From contig NW_024104365.1 in assembly GCF_003945595.2 (NCBI RefSeq), positions 5,551,049-5,615,048 on the forward strand: 64,000 nucleotides of DNA, read 5' to 3'. The notes below the pieces were generated by a model, which ran no database searches, was not told the DNA's origin, and was given only the letters and a program-made list of their open reading frames with translations. This DNA is from Pipra filicauda. Lineage: Eukaryota; Chordata; Aves; Passeriformes; Pipridae. Below, one piece after another: positions 26,753-37,092 of this stretch (position 1 is the first letter of the stretch; the number at the start of each line of letters is the position of its first letter). A program made the translations under genes and the position numbers.

Positions 26753-27606
26753 GTAGAATCGTAGAATGGCTTGAGTCGGAAGGGACCTTAAGTATCATCT
26801 AGTTCCAAGTCTCCTGCAGTGGGACGGATGGCCAACCACTAACTAGATCAAGTAGCTCAAGGCCCCATTCAGCTTGGCTTTGAACACTTCCAGGGATGGA
26901 GCATCCACAGCTTTTCTGGGCAACTTGTTCCAGTGCCTCACTATCCTCTGGATTAAGAATTTTTTCCTGACATCTAACCTAAAACTCTCCTTTCAGTTTC
27001 AGTCTTGCCCCTTGTCATACTCCTACCACCCCATGTAAAAAGTCACTCTCCCTCTTTTTTATAAGCCCCCTCTAAGTACTGGAAGGCTGCAATGAGGTCT
27101 CCCCAGAGCTTTCTCCAGGTTGAATAACCACAACTCTCAGCCTGTCTTTACAGGAGGGGTGCTTCAGCCCTCTTGTCATCTTGGTGGCCCTCTTCTGGAC
27201 CTGTTCTGACAGATCCACATCTTGTGCTGAGAACTCTAGACCCTGCTTTTTGGTTACAGTGGGAGAGACTTCACTTCCCCAACCTCCAACTATAGGTTCA
27301 GGAACATGAGAGATGTGGGAAGCCAGGCTGCCAGTGAAGGCTGAGGTGAAGAACTTGTGAGTTCCTCAGCCTTCTCCATATCCATTGTCACCAACATTCC
27401 CTTCTCATTTGTCAGGAGGGTACACTCTCCTTGGCCTTTCTTTTCTGACCTATAATATCCATTCTGATAACTCTTTGCTTCCCTCACCAAGTCCCATTCC
27501 AAGCCTTAGCTTTCCTGATCCCATCCCTACGCAGCTGCACCATATCCTTGTACTCTTCCCTGGTCATCTATGCCTGGTTCAGGCTGTGCATTTCCTTCTG
27601 ACTCTT
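26753..27606 (-). mobile_element. CR1 LINE, 3' part, antisense
   Basis: The left end reads TAGAATCGTAGAATGG, the inverse of the (ATTCTRTG)n tail that closes CR1 elements. Moving right, the minus strand shows remnants of the end of ORF2 and then the linker between endonuclease and RT (VTMDMEKAEEL, MTREEYKDMVQLRRDGIRKA). The RT core between them is missing, an internal deletion. The sequence breaks at 27,606 and resumes exactly at 47,871 after one copy of CTCTT, so both parts are one CR1 split by later insertions. Confidence 0.9.
27602..27606. repeat. CTCTT target duplication, outer left copy
   Basis: CTCTT ends the left half of the CR1. Matching copies lie at 28,268-28,272 and 47,866-47,870. 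Confidence 0.8.
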
Positions 27607-28267
27607 TGTGCTGGTTTAAAGGTAAATCAGCAGAGGAAATGAACTCAACTCAAAAGAGAGATTATAAGTCAGAATAACAATTTAATAAAATAATACAGTA
27701 AGTACGATTATACAGACAAACAATTGGTTTTAACCCACAAAACCCAAATATATAACCCAGCACACTGGGGCATGAACAGAGTGGTGTTTTTCGAGCCCCC
27801 TAAGTCCAAAGGAAAAGGAGGGGGAAAACCTGTTGGTGAGAGTGCTGTTGCAGTCTGGTCAAGAGTGATGATTGCAGTCTGGTTGAAAAGTGGTGGTTGC
27901 AGTCCAGTCAAGAGTGGTGGTTGCAGTCTGGTTGAGAGCGATGGCCTGCAGTCTTCCTCTGGATCCCACGAGTGGTTAAAAAGGTCCCAAGGCTCCAAGA
28001 TTATATATCTTCCAGTTCAATCAGGAATGCTCAGTACCTCCCTCAGGGTGGGGGGCTCCTTAATGGGTGTGAGGACAAGAGCAACTCCTATCTGGCAGGC
28101 CTCTTAGCACCTAGATTATAGCCTGAAGAGTCAGGCTCTGTGTGCAGATGGTGTAAATGGTTCATTGATAACCGTTTCTGGGAAATGGCACGGAAGGCTA
28201 TAGAATACACAGTTTTGGGTTACACCCATCCAGTGATGAACTGGTCTCAGTTGTCCTAACTAGGACA
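27607..28267. mobile_element. Solo LTR inside the CR1
   Basis: 661 bp starting TGTGCTGG and ending CTAGGACA, imperfect inverted termini with TG...CA ends. It is flanked by CTCTT on both sides. No gag or pol belongs to it. Direct-repeat-like segments of about 25 bp (variants of GGTTGCAGTC) lie at about 27,845-27,930. It does not resemble the LTRs of ERV-A or ERV-B. Confidence 0.72.
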
Positions 28268-28271
28268 CTCT
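28268..28271. repeat. CTCT target duplication, middle copy
   Basis: CTCT separates the solo LTR from the left LTR of ERV-A, and with the next T it also reads CTCTT. It serves as right duplication of one element and left duplication of the other. Confidence 0.75.
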
Positions 28272-29172
28272 TGTATTAGTCCATTGGGATACATGCCTGG
28301 AATAAAGACAAGTACAACAGACATATTGCAGTGAGAATAAAAGAACTATCAAAGAGAAGCAAAAGCTAAAAAAGAATATAAAATAACTACTTTATTCATA
28401 CAATACTATGAACAGCTTTCATTACAGTATTAACTAGTAAAAAGGGAATTAAAGGGACACTAAAAAAGGATAATAAAACAATACTACGGACAGCTTTTAA
28501 TACAGTATTAACTAGTAAAAAGGGAATTAAAGGGATTCCAAAAAGAATAGAAAAACACTTGTTTTCTCTGTTGTTTCCTATCAAGAAACTGTGCTTACCC
28601 ACACAGACAGGCCAGGGCTACCAGGATCTGCAGCAGCTGGTTGGTACCCGTGCTTAGTGGGCGTCCCCAGGGAGCAACACGGTCTCGATGGAAGGATGAG
28701 TATTGCTCGACTCAGCAGTCCCGACACCCTGTTTTTATCAGCTCTACATTGTACTACGTAGGGCCAGTACGTAGTACAAGGGGATGCTTGAGTGGCAGCC
28801 AAACACCACCTGTTCATTACCTAATGGCAACAGCCTGTGCATGCCCTGCTGTAGGGCAAGGGGCAAACGACCCCTGCCCACGTAATCTTCCTCTCACCAT
28901 CATCTTTCTCGCCCCTATGTACGACCTCTAGCACTGTGTTTCAAGGATATTTGTATCCATCTTGCAGTAGGGAGCTAAGCCAAGGAGGAACTCAGCTCTG
29001 ATAACAGGGGACATCTAGTTGACTTGCTAAAAGAATGCAATGGACCTTACAGTTAACTTGTGCCATAAAGTTACATTGTACAATACTCTGGTTGGTTTCA
29101 CATCCTAATGTAATTACTTTCTCACGCCTCTATGCTCCATTGATCATCTAATTCTGAAGTACCCCCCTTACA
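28272..29172 (-). repeat. ERV-A 3' LTR (left on the plus strand)
   Basis: 901 bp, starts TGTATTAG, ends CTTACA. Nearly identical to 46,934-47,865 apart from a few substitutions and small deletions. On the minus strand GAATAAAG near 28,395 supplies a polyadenylation signal. A 12-bp-arm inverted repeat lies at 28,749-28,779. Short open frames within it are chance. Confidence 0.92.
28749..28779. repeat. Palindromic stem-loop in ERV-A LTR (left copy)
   Basis: Perfect 12-bp arms TTGTACTACGTA and TACGTAGTACAA around the 7-base spacer GGGCCAG. Each arm holds TACGTA, itself a palindrome. Confidence 0.9.
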
Positions 29173-29185
29173 TGCCACCGGATGA

Positions 29186-29596
29186 TCAATGGTAGCAAGA
29201 GGGTGACAGTGCACTACTCAAGATTGTAATGCATTTATCTTGGTGTTTATCATTCGACATACATATGTTAGCACACAGGGAATTATACACAATATACATA
29301 TTATTATACATCCGACTACTAACAAGCCGATTAACAGTTTTTGTAACCAGGGCCACACCTATTTCGAATTGCCAGAGGGGTTCCATTCATCATTAACATG
29401 GTAACTGTTGGGTGAGGGCTTTCAATTTTTGGATGCTAGCATGAACAGACTGAGAATGATCACTTAAATTCATGCAGCACATGCCCTCAAAATCTTGACA
29501 GCCATGTCCTTGGGCTAACAACAAAAAATCAATAGCAGGTCTATTTTGTAAACTTGCATGACTAACAGAGTCTACATCTGTGAGCAATGCACTCAA
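29186..29596 (-). pseudogene. ERV-A env, transmembrane part (broken)
   Basis: Minus-strand fragments. One (29,393-29,596) has [14 protein letters not shown] followed by CQDFEGMCC, a CX6CC motif as found in TM subunits of gamma- and alpharetrovirus-type Env that bind SU covalently; the next (29,186-29,386) looks like the end of TM. It is broken by stops and frame changes between fragments, so no protein is expected. By overall look the TM is closest to avian alpharetrovirus-type Env. Mammalian ERVL elements normally lack env (family knowledge). Confidence 0.72.
29187..29365. repeat. Direct repeat flanking the env region, left copy
   Basis: About 179 bp, highly similar to 30,511-30,690 and in the same orientation. 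On the minus strand it codes the end of the env-like frame. Confidence 0.88.
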
Positions 29597-29703
29597 AGCA
29601 ATGGAGGTAGCATTACCTAGAAACTAAAGCATGAACAGTTCCTATCTGAGCTATTATACTAGCAGATATCCTTTCAGCCTTATTCCAAAATGTTACATCA
29701 GAA

Positions 29704-30363
29704 TTACAGTCCAAAGTAAACTGTCGTGTGTTTCGTCTGCGTGTTCTTAGTTATTTTATGTAGATGAAATAAAGTTATTTGTCCAAAGGTACAAGGGCCT
29801 CCTACGACCTTTCCCAGAATACCTTTCCACACCCTTTGTCCACAAATGAGAAACAGATCATTTGGGAGGCCAATCGCATTGGATCCAGGAATAAATTGTG
29901 CTTGTATGGTCTCATTGCACCAGGCTGATGCATTCCAGTATATATCCCTAGGAAAAATGTCAACTTCTCCTTTGTCAACCTTGGTACCTGACGTATAGTT
30001 TAAGTAAAAACATCGAGTTGCAGTTAATGTCCCTACAATGTCCAATTCTTGTGGCTGAATGGGTAAAGCAGGAAAATTATGCATATATGCTGTAGACTTA
30101 GTACACCAAATAGCATCCTTCCCTCTTGTAACTTGCTATGATGCCTGGCACCACCAAAGAGGTTGTTGAGTTCCTGGGTGTGTGCAATTTGCTAACACGG
30201 TCTCATTATATAGAGCTCCCCACCGGTTGTCATCAATAGGTACTCCAACTAAGCAGGTGCAAAAAGGACTCGTGGGAGTTGCCATGGACACACACATGAC
30301 ATCAGTCGTCATCACATTGGCCAGGGTGGTCCACACATTGACACCCGAAACAGTAGTCAGCAA
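29704..30363 (-). pseudogene. ERV-A env, surface part (broken)
   Basis: Two open fragments in different frames (30,136-30,363 and 29,704-30,084) with many Cys and Trp residues and several N-x-S/T sites (NYTS, NASA, NETI, NETV), typical for a glycoprotein. A stop and frame change separate them. It lies between the dUTPase-like region and the TM remnant, the normal place for env. No complete signal peptide or cleavage site could be shown. Confidence 0.68.
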
Positions 30364-30510
30364 AGAAGCAAAGCATAGCCGATATCTACAATAAAAGAAA
30401 CAGACAAAAAAAACCCAAAATTGTTAGGGGACCTCCCCCCCCCTCAAGGTTTCCGGGTACTGCAGTAGTGACAGCATGTGATTGGTCAGTGGCAATGATT
30501 TCAGCAGCTA

Positions 30511-30690
30511 CAATGGCAGCAAGAGGGTGATAGCGCACTACTCAAGATTGTAATGCATTTATCTTGGTGTTTTATCATTCGACATACATATGTTAGCACA
30601 CAGGGAATTACACACAATATACATATTATTATACATCCGACTACTAACAAGCCGATTAACAGTTTTTGTAACCAGGGCCATCCCTATTTC
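30511..30690. repeat. Direct repeat flanking the env region, right copy
   Basis: About 180 bp, a copy of 29,187-29,365. It lies upstream of env on the minus strand, between the dUTPase-like region and the env start. Confidence 0.88.
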
Positions 30691-30744
30691 CAGGACTTTG
30701 TCCTGGAGGGGTATACCACACACTGTGTCTTATACCCCCAACTA

Positions 30745-31023
30745 CTACGGGGGTGTTAGAGGTATAGATGCAATGTATACTAAAGAACAGAGTGGGCCAG
30801 GGTGTAAAATAACAGTATGGTCAGCAGTGTTTTTGATACCCAACAACACAGGTTTAGTACCATCTTGTACTGGATTTAACAAGGTTAAGCCTTTGGTTAC
30901 TGCTCGTGGAGTTAAAGCAAGTAATTTCACAAGGGGCACTGATGGAGCTTTTAGCTGACAATCAGGTCGCTCCCATTTGACTTCTTGTGGCCCATAACTG
31001 TGTGTAAAAAACTGTGGCTTCAC
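30745..31023 (-). pseudogene. ERV-A dUTPase-like domain
   Basis: 92-residue minus-strand frame downstream of the integrase remnant. The segment TKGLTLLNPVQDGTKPVLLG, followed by a stretch ending HPGPLCSLVYI, has the beta-strand and glycine pattern of the C-terminal part of trimeric dUTPases. ERVL elements carry dUTPase at this place, C-terminal to integrase. The catalytic motifs are not all visible. Call based on position and pattern. Confidence 0.6.
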
Positions 31024-31251
31024 CTACTACACCATACTGGTGACCTGCTTGGTAAGATACTTTTGCATTAATATTTACTTTACATACTGTAGGAGGTTCT
31101 CTTTTCATTAGAAGCAGAGGAGTTGTGGTGGGGGTTAGTGCTTAGTTATTCAAAACTCATACCGCCTCTGTTATATGGTCCACCCACTGCGTGAACTTTC
31201 CTTCTCCTAACCGTTTCAGTTGTTATTTGAATAACCCATTCATATGCTCAA

Positions 31252-31485
31252 TCAGCCCAGCCCCCTGAGAGTGATAAAGCAGGTACCACACCCAGTGCAC
31301 TTGCCGCTCATCTGCCCATTCTTGTACCATGTGGTTTTTAAAGTGTGACACATTATCTGTATTTCTAGTGGAGTCCCATAATAGGTTTCAATGGTATCTA
31401 ACATTCTAACAGTGGTAAACACATTTGCATACCAGCTGGGAACAGCTACAAAAACTCCAGAGTATGTATCTACTGCAGTACACAC
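31252..31485 (-). pseudogene. ERV-A integrase core, frameshifted
   Basis: Encodes VDTYSGVFVAVPSWYANVFT then a stretch with TIETYYGTPLEIQ, the first part of a retroviral integrase catalytic core including the first catalytic Asp. The sequence after EIQ, where the second catalytic Asp is expected, is garbled by a frameshift. Inactive remnant. Confidence 0.8.
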
Positions 31486-31909
31486 ATATTGCTGCCTTCA
31501 GTGCTCAGGTAATGGCCCAATAAAGTCAAACTGCTATCTCTCTGCACTACTCGACCCTTTCTTCAGGGACCCTAGGGGAACTACTTTTAGTGCTTGCTGT
31601 TTGATTATCTGACAAACTGAGCATTTCTGTATCACGTCAGACACAATGGTAGTAGACAAATGTACTCCTCTCTGTTTTCCCCACTAAATGGTGGCATCTC
31701 ATCCTCCATGCCCTGCCTTTTCATGAGCCCACATTGCTAATGCTGTTTCTTCACTACTGTTTATGGGCCCTTACTTGTGTAGTAAGTTTGTCTGCTAATT
31801 GATTACAAATATGTGTGGGAGTGGTGTTAGTGATATGAGCATCCATATGATATACCCACACATCCTGGCCTTGCAATAAGGTATATATTTTTTCCCACCA
31901 TTGTTGTCC

Positions 31910-32329
31910 TCAAACTGTTTTGCTTCCAATTTTCCACTGGGCTTTCTCCCAAATGGATAACCAATGAACTAGCCCCTGAGCTACTGCCCATGAATCAGTG
32001 TACAAGTAACATATAGTATTTAGAGATGTTGCCTCCAGGGCTTGCCATACTGCAACTAACTCAGCCAGTTGGCTACTACCCATCTCTCCTTTAGTGACCG
32101 GGCGTGTACCTGTCATGGGATTGATAGCAGCTGCAGTCCATTTCCCCTGATGGGCACTACCACCGTCTGTAAACCAGGCATTGTGTTTCTGCTCATCTGA
32201 CAAGCTTTCATATGGCACTCCCCACCGCCCTAGCTGTATGTTTTGCATAAGCTGGTTTTCTTTCTCTTGAAGACTGGCATCCTTGACACTACTGCTTACT
32301 TGCTCATGTAGTGTGTGTAAGTTTCGAGC
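31910..32329 (-). pseudogene. ERV-A RNase H domain (fragment)
   Basis: Minus-strand frame with three expected acidic positions: the Asp of FTDGGSAHQGKW, the Glu of SQLAELVAVWQAL and the Asp of YTDSWAVAQGL. The same frame is open upstream until 32,329, where it is cut by the left LTR of ERV-B. The RT part of the same pol resumes at 43,108. Confidence 0.85.
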
Positions 32330-32892
32330 TGTTGCCTAAAGAGACGGCTGAAAAAGAGACTCCAGGCCAAATTAGAGTATAAGATAAGAAAGCAGAAAGC
32401 TTTAATGAGCCACTAGGCTCCAGGAACACATCCGTTCAGGGGGTTCCACAATTTAAGGTGTTAACCCATCCAATCCAGGTCTGTCCGCCCCCTGGTTCTG
32501 CCCCCTTCTGCCCCTCTGGCACACCCCTCCAGTAATTGAGGCAGGGGCCTCTGGGACCCCCTCTTCCTCATCCTCCTCCTCGTCACAGCACGTCCAGTCC
32601 TTGGAGCTCCTCCAAAGTTCTGGGTTTGAAGGTCGCTGTGCCTGTGCGGTATCTTGTTGTCCAGGCCAGGGTGCAGATGGTCTTAAACAGCATGAAGGCC
32701 TACCTTGAGGGAAGTCTAAACAAGCTAACGGAATTAACGGAATTGATGTGGGAAGGGGAGCAGTGTTGGGAAGGTGTATAAACTACTGTGCTAAAGGGTG
32801 AGGGATAATACAGCTACTTTAAAATCTACATTCACTACATAACTACTTCTAAAGCCTATAAAAATTAAAAAGTCAAAAACTCCATGGCAACA
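32330..32892 (-). repeat. ERV-B 3' LTR (left)
   Basis: 563 bp, TGTTGCC...GGCAACA, nearly identical to 42,519-43,107. Differences are mainly indels, such as 14 bp missing after CATCCGTT and a changed repeat of GGGAAGTCT. Confidence 0.92.
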
Positions 32893-32908
32893 AGTCCCCC
32901 CTTTAAAG
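32893..32908 (-). promoter_or_regulatory. ERV-B polypurine tract
   Basis: On the minus strand CTTTAAAGGGGGGACT directly precedes the LTR start TGTTGCC. This is the plus-strand DNA primer site and shows that the left LTR is the 3' LTR. Confidence 0.85.
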
Positions 32909-33126
32909 ACTGGACAAGACTCAAAGATCTTGTCTAGCCTCTACCACTTATACTTAACATCATACTAGTAAGATGACTAATATTTACAACACTAACCATA
33001 CAACAAGCTATTATGCAGATCTAGCACTATATACAACTAACATGAATAGCTGTTTTATCCAGGTCCAGTTTGGTAACCATGAAGTAAGTCTGTAGAAGAT
33101 ATCTCTGTAAACCTAATGAGACATCT

Positions 33127-33492
33127 TCAGGAATTACCCAATGTATATAATTTAAACTTGTTGCCAAATTTCAGCCAAATCCATAGTGCAAATTCAGCAC
33201 TCACATTCATGAAGAATATTGGGTGCATTTTACTAAAGCCAAATGTAAATTTTGGTGCTAAACTCAATTCATACTTACTGGTGATATTAGACAATACACA
33301 CAGAAAAAGTTTAAACATCATTTTAACAGTCCTTGTAACAGTCTCTGTTGCTTCACTTGTTTCAGGAACAGAGGCTTTCTTCTTTCTGGGTGGCAAATCC
33401 AGGGTTTTTGCCAACAACTCTGACCATGATGGAGATGGTCTGCTGAACTTGGAACAGTTCTTTTGTTTGGCTTGTGGGAGTTTCGGTCTCAT
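33127..33492 (-). pseudogene. ERV-B 3' frame, env-leader-like
   Basis: 121-residue minus-strand frame between the gag-like region and the 3' LTR. It has a basic PPRKKK stretch and then a hydrophobic segment (MMFKLFLCVLSNI) like an internal signal peptide, which would fit the beginning of an env. No further env follows before the polypurine tract. The identity is uncertain. Confidence 0.4.
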
Positions 33493-33499
33493 TGTTTAC

Positions 33500-35200
33500 A
33501 TAGGCTCAGTTTCTGGGCTGGAACAGATGAACAGGAGTGTCCAGTCCCATAGGCCTAGATGACATGATGAATCACTGCAGTTCCTGCAAAGCAGAGCTTA
33601 AACTATTAAACAATCTTGCAAATTAACCTTCCTTTATGCAAATAGGGAGCATGTTGTTTTCTGCCTTGGATTGTATGTGGATCTTTAATATGGCTATATG
33701 CAAGGCCTGAACCCACATCATAGATGTTTCTTGACAAACCCTGTTTATTTGTGTTTTGTAAGTCGATGGAGTGTGACTTTCTGTCTGATGACAATCTCAC
33801 AGGAACCCCAAATCTTGGAATTCCTTCATCTTGACTGTGTGAGAGGAACTTGTGCTTTTATCACATAAAGTGATTTGACTGCCAGTCACAGATCTAATAG
33901 GCCAGTCAGGAGCTTACCAGAAGCAGGCTGCGTCTGGATGTAACACCAAACAGCACCCTGGCAGTGCCAGTAGCTCATCACAGGGAGTTTGCACTCTCTG
34001 GACAGATTCCAGGCCTTATCAGGGGACAGGCCATCCTGCCACAGTCTGCCCCAGACTGCAGTCGATCATCCTTAATTCATGGAGTGGTAGTGCAGGTACT
34101 TCTTGCCTCCATGGATAAAAGCATCCTCATGTGTATGTGAATACTAAGAAAACAGCTATATTATAATAAAGCTAGGAAGTGATTCTAAGCAAATCATTTA
34201 AGCAATCTAAACAAATTGTCCCAACAACCACGTTACCAGTTTGTCTCAAAGATTGCAGGCAAGATGCCAATCAGGTCTCAGAGTCCCCATGGGGGAGTCC
34301 ACAGAACCAGTGCCGTTGCAGTGCTGCAGCCGCCTTCTTACCCCTCTTTCCCCCCTAACACAGGACTTCTCTTCTGTGAAACGCAGCGTTCACTTGCTCC
34401 TAGATGACACTGGGTGAGAAAGCATTTTAGAGGCATCAGGTGTATAAATCTGATCTCACAATTACATGAAAATCCTGTGTGGACTTTCCATCAAACCATC
34501 CCTCCAGGAGGAATTCTTTCACAAGCTGCAGCAGCCACGGAAACACAGATGTTTCAAACAGTGTTTACAAACTGCTGTTAAACTGCTGGGACAAGATATA
34601 TGCAAATATAAACATTACAAACTTTAAAACAATCATTGTAGCAAAAACAATGTAAGCTTTCAGTTCTTCTGCAATTAAACTAACAGTAAGAGAAGCCTAA
34701 AAGTAGCATAGGACAGAAGATAACAAAACAAATACAATAGTCATGGCACTGTTTTGATTCTTGTATATGTACCACCTTTGGAAGTCACAGGCTGACCTTT
34801 CAATAGTTCTTAACCGTGTCAGAAGCTTTTCTATATAGATCTTTCTTGTTTACTTACTCCTGACCCATTTCAGGAATTCTTATTGCAGTCCAAAATTCCT
34901 TGTCTTGGTGTATCTCACTTGCAGTTGTTAAAGCATTCATTCACTTCTGCACGAAAGTTATTTTCACCCATTTTACTCCCACCCTGGGTTTTTGTGGTAC
35001 AGCTTTCAGGTCTGTCAGCTGCAATGGACCTTCTGTAAACAGTCAACTTCTAACACATTGTTAGTTCACACTCAGAACAAAACAGTACCCCCCCTTTTGT
35101 TTTTTTCCCACAGCCTCCTTAGCTGAATTAGGGCAGAGACATTCACAGGCTGTGAGCCTGAAACAGGCTTAGAATACAGCGGTCAACAGATAGTTTTTTC
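33500..35200 (-). other. ERV-B internal sequence without recognisable genes
   Basis: Many stops in all frames. It lies where pol would be expected and may be a decayed or deleted remainder. Nothing specific can be named. Confidence 0.5.
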
Positions 35201-35229
35201 TATTCCCCCAGCTTAGCTACAACCAGAGG

Positions 35230-35580
35230 TTCTGCTGGGGAAGAATCCTCCGATCCCCTTCTCTTCAAATCTGGACAACTCCTTCTCCAGTATCCTTTCT
35301 TTCTACAGAAAGAACACCTATCATTTGCCTTATCATGTTGGCAATTGCATCCACAGCTTTTGTGGTGGACATTGTGTCTGTAGCATTCCTGGCAGTTACT
35401 GTTTTTTGGGGGAGTCAGTCTTGTCTTGCTTTCCCTTATACATCTTTGACCAGTTTGCTGCTCTTGGTTCTGCTACTTGATGTTTCCCCTCTTCTGAGTT
35501 ACTGCCTGACTCCTCACCAGAAACCTCCGTGTCTGTGTCAGTGAGATCACTGTCTCGAGTTTCGCATTTCACGCTTGAGG
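35230..35580 (-). pseudogene. ERV-B nucleocapsid region with broken zinc knuckle
   Basis: The minus strand encodes CSFCRKKGYWRRSC, which fits C-x2-C-x4-H-x4-C except that the His is Tyr (CAC to TAC would explain it). A further Cys/His-rich stretch (CQECYRHNVHHKSC) lies upstream. It marks the C-terminal end of gag. Stops interrupt the surrounding frame. Confidence 0.65.
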
Positions 35581-35599
35581 GGTCATAGTAAGGAAGACC

Positions 35600-36415
35600 C
35601 TGCCCCGAGAATTATTTACTTTTCCTTGGCATGCCTAGTTCTTGAGGGTATGGGGCAAAAGCTGGGAACACCCCTGGACGCTGCCCCACCCCCACCCCCC
35701 CCCCCTTCAGAATGGGAAGCCCTAGGGGCATACCAAAGGGAGGCAGTCGGAATGACCGTGCCGCCCACGTACCCGATGGGACGGTACGGACCATAAAGGA
35801 CAGCGGGGTGCTAGGGGGAAGGGGGCAGCTCCGGCTCCGCCCATAATGGCGGAGCTGGGGGGTCCCGTGTCGATTGGGACAGGGACCCCGGCTTCAGGCA
35901 CCGCCCCTGCTCCTCCTCCCATCGCCATGGGGACTGCGCCGGCCCCAGGGGCCGGCACCTCCCCTACAGCCCCCTTCCCTGGGCCGCGTCGGCCCCTGCA
36001 GGGACAGACTCGTCCGCGCCGGCAATTACGCCTGTGCTGGCAGCAGCCCCCGTTGCCGTAGTAACCGCGCCGACAGTCGGCACTGTCCCCGGAGCGGCTT
36101 CATCCAGAATGGATCCCACACCCCCGGGGGGGTACCGCCCCCCAGCTAGCAACTGCCCCGCTCCCGCCGGCTCCAGAGCCGCGACAGCGCCTGCGCATGG
36201 GGCAGCTCCCGTTGCCGTAGCAACCGCGCCTGCACCCGCCGGCGCGGCGGTGGCAGGGGCCAAAACCACAGGTGCGGGGGGAACGGTCACCCCCCCCGCT
36301 CCAGTTGGAACAGCCCGGACGAGCCCTGCCTGTCCCGGTGCGACCGCGCCCACTCCAACGGCCCCTGGTTGCCTGGGAGGGAGAGCGACTGCTCCGATTA
36401 TTTTACTTTGAAATG
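35600..36415 (-). pseudogene. ERV-B gag-like GC-rich region
   Basis: Strongly GC-rich compared with the AT-rich surroundings and coding Ala/Pro/Gly-rich low-complexity sequence in several frames on both strands (minus frames at 35,722-35,958 and 35,964-36,353). By position it is the proline-rich middle of gag, but low-complexity translation on either strand makes the frame hard to assign. Confidence 0.45.
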
Positions 36416-36435
36416 AATCATGTGGGTTTTCTTAA

Positions 36436-36570
36436 ATTTACGTGTGGCTTTTGCAACTGGACGTGCCTGTCTCGTATTGGCCTTTTTAGCCCCCAGCTTG
36501 CTTGTAACAAACGTGGGTAAAGCCCTTCCCAAATCTTCGTTCGCGAAGCCCGGCCATGATGATGATGACA
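36436..36570 (+). mobile_element. Short RTE 3' fragment, plus strand, in ERV-B
   Basis: Encodes the last residues of an RTE ORF (the Cys-rich CLSRIGL segment ending ACNKRG, then TAA). The shared 3' tail follows: the CTTCG-TTCG-CGAAG hairpin at 36,535-36,548 and an ATGATGATGATGA tail. It differs from the 10.5 kb copy at many positions, so it comes from another source element. Orientation is opposite to the long RTE nearby. Confidence 0.8.
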
Positions 36571-37054
36571 TCGTGTACATGTGTAGAAAACGGCTGTATC
36601 ACCTAACACACTGTCCCACCCTGCTGGCAGCCTTGACAGGTGGGGGGACAAAGCGTGGTTCTCTCAGTCCATCAGTAGCCTGGCCGGTCCCAGGACAGCT
36701 TCGGCAGCAGCCCTCGGGGCCCCCACCGCGACCGCAGCAGGCATCGCCGGTACAGTCTGTCCCGCAGCACCGGCAGGACCTGCTCCAGGGGTGGCCCCAG
36801 CCCCCACCGCCACTGCTCCAGTGTCAGCCGCAGGAGGGGCCGCTGCTCAGACGGGACCTGCACCCAATGTGCCTGCGCCCGGGGCCAGAACGGCTCCCGG
36901 ACTACCCCCTCGCAAATCGGGCCTGCTAGAAGATTTAAATTCTCATCTCTGGGGCTTGTAATATAAATTTGGCAGAAAGCCAAAAACAGTTCGGCATACA
37001 GTAATTCGTTCCATTGCTCCTCTTTAGGAAGGATCGAAATAAGCTGCAACACTG
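36571..37054 (-). pseudogene. ERV-B gag-like fragment between two RTE copies
   Basis: The minus strand is open from the RTE junction, starting TVLQLISILPKEEQWNELLY, for about 125 residues, and is rich in Trp and Leu. It looks like part of a retroviral gag, but I do not recognise the family. The plus strand of the same DNA is also open in an Ala/Pro-rich frame, which is probably a shadow. Confidence 0.45.
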
Positions 37055-37065
37055 TCATGGCTAGA

Positions 37066-37079
37066 CTTCGCGAACGAAG
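37066..37079 (-). repeat. RTE 3'-end hairpin (copy 3)
   Basis: On the minus strand CTTCG-TTCG-CGAAG, identical to the copies at 11,259 and 36,535. Confidence 0.8.
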
Positions 37080-37092
37080 ATCTGGGAAGGCT

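Noticed and set aside
28641..28931. 96-codon frame found twice (also 47,334-47,624)
   Set aside because: It is repeated only because both copies are in the ERV-A LTRs. No known product and no start context.
32327..32329. AGC as the target duplication of ERV-B
   Set aside because: Three bases match by chance too easily and retroviruses usually duplicate 4-6. Noted but not counted as proof.
33116..33562. 148-codon plus-strand frame
   Set aside because: It is the shadow of the minus-strand ERV-B frame at 33,127-33,492 and shows no domain.
36034..36411. Plus-strand 125-codon Ala/Pro-rich open frame as a gene
   Set aside because: It lies in GC-rich low-complexity ERV-B sequence opposite the gag-like strand. 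Such DNA is open in many frames by composition.
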